Shown here: one piece after another, positions 18,319 through 26,634 of the stretch
Numbering within the stretch: the stretch's first letter is position 1
How the letters are laid out: every line of letters starts with the position of its first letter
From: Levilactobacillus acidifarinae DSM 19394 = JCM 15949
Lineage (GTDB): Bacteria > Bacillota > Bacilli > Lactobacillales > Lactobacillaceae
DNA length: 57,962 nucleotides
Reading direction: 5' to 3'
NCBI RefSeq assembly: GCF_001434835.1
Contig: NZ_AZDV01000003.1
Span: 231,654-289,615 of the forward strand
The notes under the pieces: model-generated
The model's database searches: none
What the model was told of the DNA's origin: nothing
Seen by the model: the letters and a program-made list of their open reading frames with translations, nothing else
Translations under genes and position numbers: made by a program

Positions 18319-18591
18319 CTAGCCAGCTTTAACGGTAGCCCCATCCTCAGTTGGCGTACTCGTCACATTGGTCGGAGCCGCTTCCTGAGCCTGCTTGACT
18401 GTGAAACCAGGTACCGGCACCCGATTAGATTCTGTCAAGACACCAGCGTCATCAGTATGGGTCGATTCATAGTCTCCGGTTGGCACTACGGTACCCGCAG
18501 CAATCCCGGTAATCACAGCACCGTCCGTATCGGTTCCGGTTGCCACTGGTGTAGTTCCATCTTTTTTATACACATTCAATTTGGTAGCCAT
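18319..18591 (-). CDS. Small Ig-like or fibronectin-like capsid-associated protein
   Basis: A 90-residue protein. The start is put at ATG 18591 because AGGAGG sits 6 bases upstream; that site overlaps the stop codon of the capsid HeH extension (TAGGAGG). Its composition (Thr, Val, Asp, Gly; no Cys) and repeated strand pattern (TGIAAGTVVPTGDYESTHTD, NVTSTPTEDGATVKAG) suggest an Ig-like surface domain. A decoration or fibre role on the head is likely but unproven. Confidence 0.55.
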   Translation of the reverse strand: MATKLNVYKKDGTTPVATGTDTDGAVITGIAAGTVVPTGDYESTHTDDAGVLTESNRVPVPGFTVKQAQEAAPTNVTSTPTEDGATVKAG

Positions 18592-18601
18592 ATTTTGCCT
18601 C

Positions 18602-18739
18602 CTAAGCAATGTAAGCTAACAGCTGGGCCTTGGTGTCAGAAGTCTTATAAGTGACTCCATTCTCGTCAAGGTAGGCCTTAATTTGGTCATTCGTCCAGCT
18701 GTCGTCGGGAACGCCGCCTTCTTCAGACGGCGTTACTAG
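18602..18739 (-). CDS. HeH-domain extension of major capsid protein (-1 frame)
   Basis: A 45-codon open frame without its own start directly continues from the last bases of the capsid gene in the -1 frame. It reads LVTPSEEGGVPDD, then WTNDQIKAYLDENGVTY and SDTKAQLLAYIA. This is a HeH (helix-extension-helix, SAP/LEM-like) motif. It is joined to the capsid protein by a slippery A AAA AAC heptamer (18745-18739), giving a 415-residue form. Natural residue choice, exact fit to the next gene's RBS and the stem-loop make a chance ORF unlikely. Confidence 0.8.
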   Translation of the reverse strand, partial: LVTPSEEGGVPDDSWTNDQIKAYLDENGVTYKTSDTKAQLLAYIA

Positions 18740-18745
18740 TTTTTT
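18710..18745 (-). promoter_or_regulatory. Programmed -1 frameshift signal (slippery heptamer plus stem-loop)
   Basis: The heptamer A AAA AAC at 18745-18739 is in the right phase (codons AAA AAC) and is followed at once by the zero-frame TAG. Four bases later begins a stem AACGCCGTC / GGCGGCGTT (18734-18726 with 18718-18710; 9 bp, one U-G pair; 7-base loop). Slip site, short spacer and GC-rich stem-loop are the three standard elements of -1 recoding. Confidence 0.8.
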
Positions 18746-19848
18746 GGTGTTTCAGCTTTCCCGTCCCCAGAACTTTCTTCGCCGGAATCCGACTTTTCAG
18801 GGGTCGATGCCGGTGCAGTTCCCGCAACATTCATGATTACGATGTTACGGGCCTTATCCAGGGCCGGTAGCACCTTTTGGGAAACGTGCGTCATAGTTGC
18901 AACCGGGTTATCAACCCGCTTAGTGTACATCGTAATGCCATCAGAGGTACGTGATAATTGATAATGAGGGTCACCGGCCAAGCCCATGTCTTCAGCAGTA
19001 TCTGTCCAACTCATACGGCCAACACCGCCCTCTGGGATAAGCACGACCATATCATCGGGAATAAAGCGGTTTGAGCCAACACCCTTGTTGTAAATCAATG
19101 GTTGCACCCCACCAAGAATATCCACAAATAATGCCTTCGCTGCTGTTTGCGACATCCCAATATTGGTATTAGTTTTATTCAAGGATAGGCTATTAATAAC
19201 TTCGCCAGAGTGAGCTAACTTACGGAAAGTACGGCCATTCATAATGGCATACGCAATCGTCGTACCATTATCGTCAGCAATTTTATCAATCTGATCTTGA
19301 ATATCGGCTAGCGGGGATGAATCCATAGTTCCCCAGGCCGTTTTAACCGTAACTTTATGTTCGTCCGGAATTTTGAAATCACGTTTGTAGAGAATTCCAC
19401 CACTGGTTACGCTAATTAACCCTGTGGTGAGGGCTTGCATGGCCAATACTTCACGGGTAAACAGTGCGTCTGTCAACAGAGATGCTGGATCCTTATACTG
19501 AGTATCCGTAATTGCTTTGATTTGCGCCGAATTGGCATTATTAGCTAATGCCCGCTTAATATCATTACGTCGCTTTTCGTTCATGGATTTGTAGTTCTTA
19601 AAAGGAATCGCCTTTAAAGTCTCACTTTCAAACCCAATGTTGTCGCGCTTAATGGATCCGACGTCATCCGTGGTAGCCGTCATCATTTCGGCTGGGTGAT
19701 CTTCCCCATACAGCATTTCAATTTCATCCGTGTTGCTATAAGTTAAATCAAACAAGCTCTGATACAGGTAAGGCGCTCGTTCATTCGTCCGTGCACCCCA
19801 CCACCCAATGATAGAGGTTGGATTTTCAATATCTGCAATTGTACGCAT
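18736..19848 (-). CDS. Phage major capsid protein (gpE family)
   Basis: A 370-residue coat protein following scaffold and decoration genes. The sequence shows the gpE-family traits: SLFDLTYSNTDEIEMLYGE at the N-terminus, KRALANNANSAQIKAITD helix region, and a C-terminal FIPDDMVVLIPEGGVGRMSWTDTAEDMG stretch. After residue 345 it becomes flexible (Ser, Gly, Glu, Lys). A longer 415-residue form with a HeH domain is predicted by -1 frameshifting. Start has a clear GGAGGGATAACG site. Confidence 0.9.
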   Translation of the reverse strand: MRTIADIENPTSIIGWWGARTNERAPYLYQSLFDLTYSNTDEIEMLYGEDHPAEMMTATTDDVGSIKRDNIGFESETLKAIPFKNYKSMNEKRRNDIKRALANNANSAQIKAITDTQYKDPASLLTDALFTREVLAMQALTTGLISVTSGGILYKRDFKIPDEHKVTVKTAWGTMDSSPLADIQDQIDKIADDNGTTIAYAIMNGRTFRKLAHSGEVINSLSLNKTNTNIGMSQTAAKALFVDILGGVQPLIYNKGVGSNRFIPDDMVVLIPEGGVGRMSWTDTAEDMGLAGDPHYQLSRTSDGITMYTKRVDNPVATMTHVSQKVLPALDKARNIVIMNVAGTAPASTPEKSDSGEESSGDGKAETPKN

Positions 19849-19860
19849 TCGTTATCCCTC

Positions 19861-20253
19861 CTAGTACCGGTCAACGACAGAAATCTTAGGTAAGACTGCC
19901 TTTAAAGCCTTCTTGAGTTCTGACGTATAGACCTTTTGCGTATCCTCATCCATTTGATGACGATTAATTGTTCCAGAAATAATGATTGAAGCCGGAACTG
20001 GGCCATCTAAAATGTTGTAGTCTTGACGCAAAATTCCTTGTGCAACGGTTGCATCCGTTGTTGGGACCAGCACCACGGAACCATCATTATTCAAATCGAA
20101 CTCTTTATCGGCGGTTAGTAACGTCCCACCACGCATATACTTATTGCCGTCCGCATCGGCCACCATACTAGGGTCGTTAACCATCCCCGGAATAAGCGTA
20201 GCGTTCTCGTCATCCAGCAAAATATCATGACTGGTAACAAACTTCTTTGCCAT
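19861..20253 (-). CDS. Head decoration or capsid stabilising protein (gpD-like)
   Basis: A 130-residue protein between the scaffold and capsid genes, the typical place of gpD-like decoration proteins. The sequence has YMRGGTLLTADKEFDLNNDGSVVLVPTTD and AQGILRQDYNILDGPVPASIIISGTI, matching the pattern of low-sequence-identity decoration proteins that cap three-fold sites after expansion. Spacing to neighbours is 12 and 18 bases. Confidence 0.75.
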   Translation of the reverse strand: MAKKFVTSHDILLDDENATLIPGMVNDPSMVADADGNKYMRGGTLLTADKEFDLNNDGSVVLVPTTDATVAQGILRQDYNILDGPVPASIIISGTINRHQMDEDTQKVYTSELKKALKAVLPKISVVDRY

Positions 20254-20271
20254 AGTATTCCCTCCTGTACT

Positions 20272-20943
20272 TTATTTAAAATTATCCAAGGAAGCTCGTG
20301 AATTATTGGATTCAGCAATCGATTTGCCAAAATCAGTCAAGCTTTCGTTACCGTGCTTCGTAGCATTGGGGATGTGCCCTGCCTGGTATTCCTTGCGGAC
20401 AGCATCCTCAGTTGTTTTACGAACGTTAGTAATGAAATCTAATAACTTGCTAGCGTTATCGATGGTCTTATCGTGGTCATCCGTTACCAAGACCTCAACA
20501 ATGTTCTTAGGAACATCGATTCCACTCTCAGTAAAGACGCTCAAAGTTTCATCAACCGTATCACGGCGAGCCATCTTGGCCTTCAGAGCGGCAATTTCTT
20601 GCTGTTCTGGACTCTTAGGTTTTTCCTTATTTTTATTCCCGCCACGTAGCTTCTCTAACTCAGCCTGTGCCTGATCAAGTTGCGCTTGCAGTTCATTTTT
20701 GCGACTTTGTTCCTTACCAATGCGTCCCTTTAGCTTTTTGATAACTGCATCATTGGAATTGTCATCACTATTTGGTTTTTCATCGTCAGAACTGCTTGAA
20801 TCGTTATTTCCATTCGAATTATTAGTGTTGGATTCATCCTCAGTATGACCAGCTGCATCGTTTGCCTGGTTACTGTTATCCTGATTCTCACCTTCAGCAA
20901 AATACTGCAGGTTCATTGGCATAATCGTTTCTAAACTCTTCAT
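20272..20943 (-). CDS. Phage scaffold protein (DUF4355 type)
   Basis: A 223-residue scaffold; the start at 20943 is chosen for its AAAGGAGCAAGTG site. The N-terminus MNLQYFAEG is a hallmark of these scaffolds. Residues 20-70 are low-complexity, Asn-, Asp- and Ser-rich. Residues 75-130 are a coiled coil with IGKEQSRKNELQAQLDQAQAELEKL. The C-terminus is short and helical. It is expected to shape the procapsid and be removed before packaging. Confidence 0.85.
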   Translation of the reverse strand: MKSLETIMPMNLQYFAEGENQDNSNQANDAAGHTEDESNTNNSNGNNDSSSSDDEKPNSDDNSNDAVIKKLKGRIGKEQSRKNELQAQLDQAQAELEKLRGGNKNKEKPKSPEQQEIAALKAKMARRDTVDETLSVFTESGIDVPKNIVEVLVTDDHDKTIDNASKLLDFITNVRKTTEDAVRKEYQAGHIPNATKHGNESLTDFGKSIAESNNSRASLDNFK

Positions 20944-21028
20944 AATCACTTGCTCCTTTCGCGCATTTAAAGCCGTGGGAGGCTCTCAGACTGTTGTTTA
21001 ACGCCAGCAGCACATGGGAAATGGCAAT

Positions 21029-21067
21029 AAAAAAGCCAGTCAACCAGAGTTGCTGGTTAATTGGCTT
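21029..21067 (-). terminator. Intrinsic terminator-like hairpin before the scaffold gene
   Basis: On the leftward strand a stem AAGCCA-AACCAG / CTGGTT-TGGCTT with a small internal loop is followed by TTTTTTAT. It lies in the 145-base gap between the MuF-ART unit and scaffold. As capsid genes downstream must be transcribed, either it is partial, or a promoter or antitermination acts here. It may insulate packaging genes from capsid genes. Confidence 0.65.
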
Positions 21068-21095
21068 AAAGCTAATTATTCATCTATTGAAGACC

Positions 21096-21290
21096 CTACT
21101 TATCGTTTTGATGAAGCTTCATAAATTTATCAATGAGTTTTTTATACTCTTCATCCGGTACACGTTTTCCAGTTACATTGGGGATGGGTGCCATTGGTGG
21201 CAGGCCGCCATACTCCGTCATCCCATCGTGGGTATATGACTTCCCAGCCAGCATCTTCTTAACGTTTTCAGCTTCATCATCTTTTGACAT
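21096..21290 (-). CDS. Small phage protein downstream of MuF-ART; candidate immunity protein
   Basis: A 64-residue protein, start at ATG 21290 with GGAGG 6 bases upstream. It overlaps the toxin gene's end by 14 bases, so it is coupled to it. The sequence, MSKDDEAENVKKMLAG then GLPPMAPIPNVTGKRVPDEEYKKLIDKFMKL, has no known domain. Toxin genes of the MuF class are often followed by immunity genes, which makes this a reasonable candidate. A plain structural or regulatory role is equally possible. Confidence 0.5.
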   Translation of the reverse strand: MSKDDEAENVKKMLAGKSYTHDGMTEYGGLPPMAPIPNVTGKRVPDEEYKKLIDKFMKLHQNDK

Positions 21291-22698
21291 GGCTATCCTC
21301 CAACTCGACAAAGAATTTACCTTTATCATCCATATAGGTGTCTAAAATCTTGAATTTAGTATTACGTTCGTATAATACTTCACCTTCAGATAGATTAAAA
21401 GCACCTAACTCATGGCCTCTGGTAGAGTTCTTTATGATCAATTGAACCTTAGCCTCATCATTATAAGCTTCCGTAGCCTTAGAAAATGCTAGATATTCCT
21501 TGGGAACGTACTCCTTACCACCAAATTGCCAAAGAAATTTAGTTAAGTCATCCCCACTTAAATCAACGGAACGTTGCACTCTCCCCTTATAGGCTGGAAT
21601 TTTAGTCAAAGCTGAGTCAAGCTCATCCATCGTCGTCTTAATTAAACCAGTTGGTTGCTGGCCTGAATAAAGAACATAGTTCAATTTATAAGAATCACCA
21701 CTAACCCAGCGGAGAAGTCCTGCCTGTTCATCATCAGTTAATCCAAGGCTTCGAGCGGCTTGCTGTCGTTTTTCCAACACTGAGACGTGTGGGATTTTAC
21801 TACATCGGCACAGGGGATGAGAACCGCCTGGAATCAAAGGTGCGTCATCCAAGTCGTAGGGGCCATCCCCGGCTAATCCAAGACATTTGATACATGCCCC
21901 CGGCTCGGTGACCCAATCAACCTTGGCGACCTTCAACATGCGATAAGTCGTCATATTGGCTTCATCAATCAAACGTGCTGATTCACTGCGAACTAAACGC
22001 TGTGAGATGTAATCCATTTGCTTAACTCGATCAGCGACCGATTGGGTTGGTTTGAACTGTTTGGGATTCATATGTGACTCAAGTAGCTTCCCCAAATCCT
22101 TCAAATCCATGCCGTGACGAATATGGCGATTAACAAGTCGCTCGACATCCCCGGCCAGTTCATCGCCATGCACCCATAAACGGTCTGACCACTGCGCTAC
22201 ATTTTTCGGGTCAGTGATGATGCTAACTTCGTGTTTGGCCACACCCACTTGCTTTGGAGTAAGGTCATACCCCTTCTTGAGATAACCATATTGCTGCTTA
22301 ATATCATCCCCAACACGCTTAGCAATCGCCCGATGATTACGCGAAGTTAGTTGCAGAAGCCCTAAGGCGATGATTGCAATTAACATGTGCCGCTTATCGA
22401 TGTCCTTATAGCTACCGGAGTAAAAGTCTAGCCGGTCAGTCGCTTCATCCGACCAATTACGAATATCTAGCTCCGCAATTGCCCGCCGAAACTCCTGGCG
22501 ATCCCAGCTAGATACTTTGCGTCGTACCTGAGTAAGCGACAATCCCGTTTCATCGGCATATTGTGTGTAGAAAGCTGTGAGATGGTCTTTAATGTACCGA
22601 AGACAGTCATTCAGGTACTGCTCACTTTGTTGGTCCGTTTGATTGTCCTGATTGACCAGTTGCTGGATGTGATTCCGCTCCTGCTGCTGGGTTATCAA
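21277..22698 (-). CDS. MuF-type minor head protein with C-terminal ADP-ribosyltransferase domain
   Basis: A 473-residue protein after the portal gene. Residues about 200-305 are a MuF/SPP1 gp7-like head morphogenesis domain with the zinc-type pattern EPGACIKCLGLAG and HPLCRCSKIP. Residues about 340-473 form an ADP-ribosyltransferase of the R-S-E class: R in VQRSVDLSG (about 374), the S motif in LAFSKATEA (about 404), and E-x-E in SEGEVLYERNTKFKI (about 438). MuF-toxin fusions in temperate phages are a described family of polymorphic toxins, thought to ride with the virion. The start codon (TTG) is weak and overlaps the portal gene by 77 bases, so the true start is uncertain. Target and toxicity are unknown. 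Confidence 0.8.
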   Translation of the reverse strand: MITQQQERNHIQQLVNQDNQTDQQSEQYLNDCLRYIKDHLTAFYTQYADETGLSLTQVRRKVSSWDRQEFRRAIAELDIRNWSDEATDRLDFYSGSYKDIDKRHMLIAIIALGLLQLTSRNHRAIAKRVGDDIKQQYGYLKKGYDLTPKQVGVAKHEVSIITDPKNVAQWSDRLWVHGDELAGDVERLVNRHIRHGMDLKDLGKLLESHMNPKQFKPTQSVADRVKQMDYISQRLVRSESARLIDEANMTTYRMLKVAKVDWVTEPGACIKCLGLAGDGPYDLDDAPLIPGGSHPLCRCSKIPHVSVLEKRQQAARSLGLTDDEQAGLLRWVSGDSYKLNYVLYSGQQPTGLIKTTMDELDSALTKIPAYKGRVQRSVDLSGDDLTKFLWQFGGKEYVPKEYLAFSKATEAYNDEAKVQLIIKNSTRGHELGAFNLSEGEVLYERNTKFKILDTYMDDKGKFFVELEDSHVKR

Positions 22699-24244
22699 CT
22701 ACGCCACCGCCCTTCTTCTGGTCGGATAGGTAGTTTTGTAACTGGGGGGCCGCTAAGTCGGCCTCCTCAGCCTCTTGGTCCTTTAAGCGTTGAACTGCTT
22801 TTTCAGGATTATCAATGCCTGAAAAGAGCCCCAACTTGGTCACGTCATCAACTTGACCATTCATTTTTTGAACAATATCAGCCTCTTCAGCCAAGTTATG
22901 GGGGATGCTTCGCTTATGGTCAAACGCCAAATCGCTAACTTTCAGTGACGGTTCTCGCCATACATCGGTGAAGAGAATTCCAAATAGCTGGCGTAATGCT
23001 TTATCCATTTTGAGGGCCTTCGTCCGTGCCTTAGCCTGCATCGGTTGGTAACGTTGTAACAGTGCTACTCCACTAATTGCTTGGGCCGACATCCCCATGC
23101 TAGAATCGTTCAGGTTCACCACTTGGCTAATCTGATAAACCAGGTCAATGGCCCGGTTTAAGAAGTTTTCTTGCGTTTCATCATTAGAGTCAGGCGTCAT
23201 AAATTCAGCGCTCGGCTGGATCGACGTATCATTCGTAAATGAAGCCTTTTTACTAAGATAGAGGTTAATCAGGCGGTTATCCTGAATCTCCTTAAGTTGC
23301 TCTTCGCTCAGCTTTACGCCCTTGATCACCAGGTAGGCATCAGCAAACGATGAAATATCATTCGTCTTAGCCGACAGTACACTATCAATCGCATCAATCA
23401 GGCTGATTACGTCATCAAAAATCCCAGTCCGTTCGTCATCCTCAGCAAACTCGATTAACGGTAGTTGGCTAAACTTATGCACGTCACTCTTCCGAACGGC
23501 CTCAGGGTTAGCATTATCGGCGTTAGTCACTGATACCTTCCCATCATTCTTTTCGAGTACGTAGTTAGCGTCTTTCGTAATCAACGTGGGGATGATTTCG
23601 CCATCCCCGGTTGAGTAGCGAATGCCAAACAGAGGGTTGTGCATCACCGTGTCGTCATAAACGACAATTGTATCCCGCGGCGAGCTAACGGTGAAGTTAA
23701 GTTTGCCATCTACCAGGTAGGCATAAAGATAGGAACGTCCGTAGATGTCCGCCTGCTTGGCCCATTCACTAAAGACGTCTGAGTAATCACATTCAGTTAA
23801 CCACGCTTGAATTTTATCGTTCCAATCGTCATCCCCACTACCATCAGTCTGATGCTTAATGGAGACCGGGTCCCCACTAAAATAGCCGTTAAACGTGTTG
23901 ACCAGCTTCTTCGGTAGGTTAATCACCAACCGAGAGTCCGGCTTGTTTAGCGGCTTCTTTTCGCGATGAATGATGTCATAGTGGCGCCCCTTGTAATAGC
24001 CCCGCTTCATTCGGTATTTCTGGGCGATAACCTGGTTATGGTAAGCGGCGATGCTAAACACATCGTCTAAGTGATCCAGAATATCCAAGTTGGCCGAGTA
24101 CAGAAACACATCATCATCCGTCAGGCTAACATTTTGACTTAGTTTGATTTCCTCGGACCCAGCGTAGTCTTCTATTCTCAGCGGCCGACCGCTCAACAGA
24201 AAATCCTGATTATTAGCCGCACTAAATTGTTGTGCAATATCCAA
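22622..24244 (-). CDS. Phage portal protein (SPP1 gp6-like)
   Basis: A 540-residue portal subunit. Characteristic parts are DIIHREKKPLNKPDSRLVINLPKKLVNTFNGYFSGDPV in the clip or wing region, FAEDDERTGIFDDVISLIDAIDSVLS, and the crown-like C-terminus QKMNGQVDDVTKLGLFSGIDNPEKAVQRL. It sits between the terminase and MuF genes, as in SPP1-type phages. It forms the ring for DNA entry and binds the terminase. Confidence 0.93.
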   Translation of the reverse strand: MDIAQQFSAANNQDFLLSGRPLRIEDYAGSEEIKLSQNVSLTDDDVFLYSANLDILDHLDDVFSIAAYHNQVIAQKYRMKRGYYKGRHYDIIHREKKPLNKPDSRLVINLPKKLVNTFNGYFSGDPVSIKHQTDGSGDDDWNDKIQAWLTECDYSDVFSEWAKQADIYGRSYLYAYLVDGKLNFTVSSPRDTIVVYDDTVMHNPLFGIRYSTGDGEIIPTLITKDANYVLEKNDGKVSVTNADNANPEAVRKSDVHKFSQLPLIEFAEDDERTGIFDDVISLIDAIDSVLSAKTNDISSFADAYLVIKGVKLSEEQLKEIQDNRLINLYLSKKASFTNDTSIQPSAEFMTPDSNDETQENFLNRAIDLVYQISQVVNLNDSSMGMSAQAISGVALLQRYQPMQAKARTKALKMDKALRQLFGILFTDVWREPSLKVSDLAFDHKRSIPHNLAEEADIVQKMNGQVDDVTKLGLFSGIDNPEKAVQRLKDQEAEEADLAAPQLQNYLSDQKKGGGVVDNPAAGAESHPATGQSGQSNGPTK

Positions 24245-24258
24245 TGTCTAACCGCCTC

Positions 24259-26634
24259 CTAATAGTTTGGTAATACCTGCATCCCCGATTCATCCGTTTC
24301 CGGTGCTAAGACGCCCATACAGAAATACCGCATCGCATCCATTGCATGGTCATGCTCCTTAACGACCTTATCCTCCCCATGTTGCGCGGCCTTGTCGTCC
24401 CAGACGTAACTAGCCAGCTCTTTGAACAGGTTAGTTAGCCCTGGGGTAAACATGATTCGACCGTTACTCATCAATGACTGAGTTAACCTAATGCCATCTA
24501 GAACATCGTTGTTAGCGGGGATGACCTCGTAACCACGTTGCTGAAGTAAAATAGCAAAGTGAACTGCCGACGGGTCCAGAATGATTGGTGCCTTGATGGT
24601 TCCCCGAAAATAAGATGAATCATCCCCCTGATCAGAGAGAAAACGGGCCAGGTCATCCGCATATTGGCCGTCCGTCTTCTGATGACTGTTAGAGGCCGCA
24701 CGACCGTTGTAGTAGTATTCCTTAAGGCAATACCAGATACCATTAGAAAAGCCCCACAGAAGGAAAACTGTGGGGTTCAATGCGCCATAATCGGCTGACA
24801 CAACATAATTTGTAATCGTGCTTGGGTCCGGTGGTGATGTGACCATCGTTTCACGACTAAAGTTGTCGTAAATCACTCCATCGCTCAATACCCACTGGCC
24901 TAGAATATACCGTTGATAGAAAACGCCCGTGTACATTCGCTCGTACCGGTCAATCGTCTCAGTTGAGAGAGAGGGATTGTCTTTCATAGTGAAGTGAATG
25001 TGAACGGCTTTATGCTCGTCTAGTTTGTCCAACCACTTCAGCTTGAACCAGTGGTAAGGACCGCTGGGATTGCAATTAAACCAAAACTTTGCGCCGTCCA
25101 CACTGGCCCGGGCGGTCGCCTGGTTAACAAAACTCTCTGGCATCAATGCAACTTCATCAAAAAAGAAGCCTGCGACCGTGATCATTTGTTATCGCGCTGG
25201 CTTTTTATCCTACGCATCTTACACTTTCATGTAAGCTCAGCATACATTTTCGGCCATAAAAAAAGACCATATTGCTATGGCCAATGGTCGTCGGAGACTC
25301 TTGGGGGAGTTATATTCTTCTTGAAGGTTCATCCCCTATGCGTTACGGTGAGCCACCTATTTTAATAGGTGCTTTACCTCGGTATTAGCTTATCTTAGTT
25401 TTTTCGGATACAGAATTTCCTCAACCGTCTTACCCTTTCTTCGCCTATCTGCAAGCGTAGAATACGGTAAGCCAATTTTTCTTGCCCATTCTGGCATTGT
25501 CATGGTAATTCCGTCATGAGTTAAGACGATATTGTTGCGTTTATTATCGGCTTGCTGATACACATCTGCCCATCGACAATTTTTCGGTTCATAATTTCCA
25601 TTAAAATCTATACGATCAATACTCTTGTCTTCAGAATATCCATGGCTGATTGACCAATCATAGAAATTGCGAAAATCATCTAACCACTCTGAACAAATAC
25701 GAATTCCACGCCCACCGTATAAATCAAATTGCGGATAATTTTTATCATAACAACGCTCCCGCATTTTGTAATATATTTTGTAGATTCGCGTTTGTGATAA
25801 GCCATGAGAAGCTTTAGGGTTATGCTGCTCCATAAATGTCTTATTTACCTGAGTCCTATAACATCCACAGCTTACTACATGCCCAGGGTTGTTTAGAGCA
25901 TCACGTCTCCTAACGACAACGCTTCCACACTCACATCTGCATTTCCAATAAATTCGATAAGTCTTTTTACCATTTGGACGAACATGAATTTCTCTATGAT
26001 CAAATGCAATTACTGTAAGCAACCCAAATTTATGACCAACAATATCTTTCATGGAAAGCGCCGCCTTTCTACAATAATTATACTACGCAGAAGCCGGCAA
26101 ACGTTATTTCCTATTCAATCTTAAAACTTAGCCTTCACCGATTTTCCCCAATGTTTACCCAATTATTACTAATTAGGGGAGCATCATTTTACCCTGTACT
26201 AGGTCTTGGCTTCCTTCGTCTTTGCCCCCGAAGAGGTAGAACAAATTAGTTGTACTGCCGTAGGTAATCTCCAACAGATTATCCGCTCGGCGGTCTTTAA
26301 CTCGATAATGACGCCCCCTCAACATGCGAATTAGGGGGCGTATGACGTTTCGACGTAGCGACCCGATAGTTTTACCGGCAATACCGAACTGCTCACCACG
26401 GTAGTTTGTCATCCCCCACAGGACGTACGATAGCGACATGATTAAGGTCTTACCCGCACGAACAGAACCATCGCAAATAAGGGCTTCCTTATCTCGACGA
26501 TTGAGCCACTCAGGATGCATTGATACTACTTTACTTGTATCCTTGGCCACCGAAAGTCGTGGGTCCATCCACCAATTCAACACTTCAAATTGCTTATCAG
26601 AGAATGGCGTAAATTCAAACTGCGCAGCGTTCAT
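24259..26634 (-). CDS. Terminase large subunit, interrupted by an intron
   Basis: The ATPase-nuclease that drives DNA packaging. Exon 1 (26634-26191, 148 codons) has the Walker A-like GSVRAGKTLIMS. Exon 2 (25182-24259) has the Walker B FFFDEVALM, the nuclease-site VSADYGALN and DHAMDAM. Joining them restores an in-frame DLVQG-ITVAG, the continuous sequence of this family, 455 residues in total. Without splicing, exon 1 ends at a stop after five intron codons, and exon 2 has no ribosome-binding site. The gene overlaps the small-subunit frame by 1 base. Confidence 0.88.
25183..26190 (-). other. Intron (group I type) in terminase large subunit gene
   Basis: A 1,008-nt insertion splits the terminase codons precisely. 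The 5' exon ends in U and the intron ends in G, as in group I introns. A weak P1 pairing is possible between exon GGGU and GCUC nine bases into the intron with the U-G wobble at the splice site. The HNH gene lies inside. A conserved core was not traced with certainty. Terminase introns are known in lactobacillus phages (LL-H). No reverse transcriptase or group II start (GTGYG) is seen. Confidence 0.75.
25390..26052 (-). CDS. HNH homing endonuclease within the intron
   Basis: A 220-residue endonuclease lying wholly in the intron. Residues 30-70 hold a zinc-ribbon-like CRCECGS and SCGCY pair. The HNH core is at about 95-160, with MRERCYDKNYPQFDLYGGRG and SIDRIDFNGNYEPKNCRWA. The last 45 residues, DGITMTMPEWARKIGLPYS with LADRRRKGKTVEEIL, are a NUMOD-like DNA-binding HTH. 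It has its own RBS (AAAGGCGGCG). Such enzymes cut intron-less alleles and spread the intron. Confidence 0.88.
   Translation of the reverse strand: MKDIVGHKFGLLTVIAFDHREIHVRPNGKKTYRIYWKCRCECGSVVVRRRDALNNPGHVVSCGCYRTQVNKTFMEQHNPKASHGLSQTRIYKIYYKMRERCYDKNYPQFDLYGGRGIRICSEWLDDFRNFYDWSISHGYSEDKSIDRIDFNGNYEPKNCRWADVYQQADNKRNNIVLTHDGITMTMPEWARKIGLPYSTLADRRRKGKTVEEILYPKKLR

Noticed and set aside
25183..26190. Group II intron
   Set aside because: No GTGYG start, no domain V-like end and no reverse transcriptase; HNH with U/G ends suits group I.
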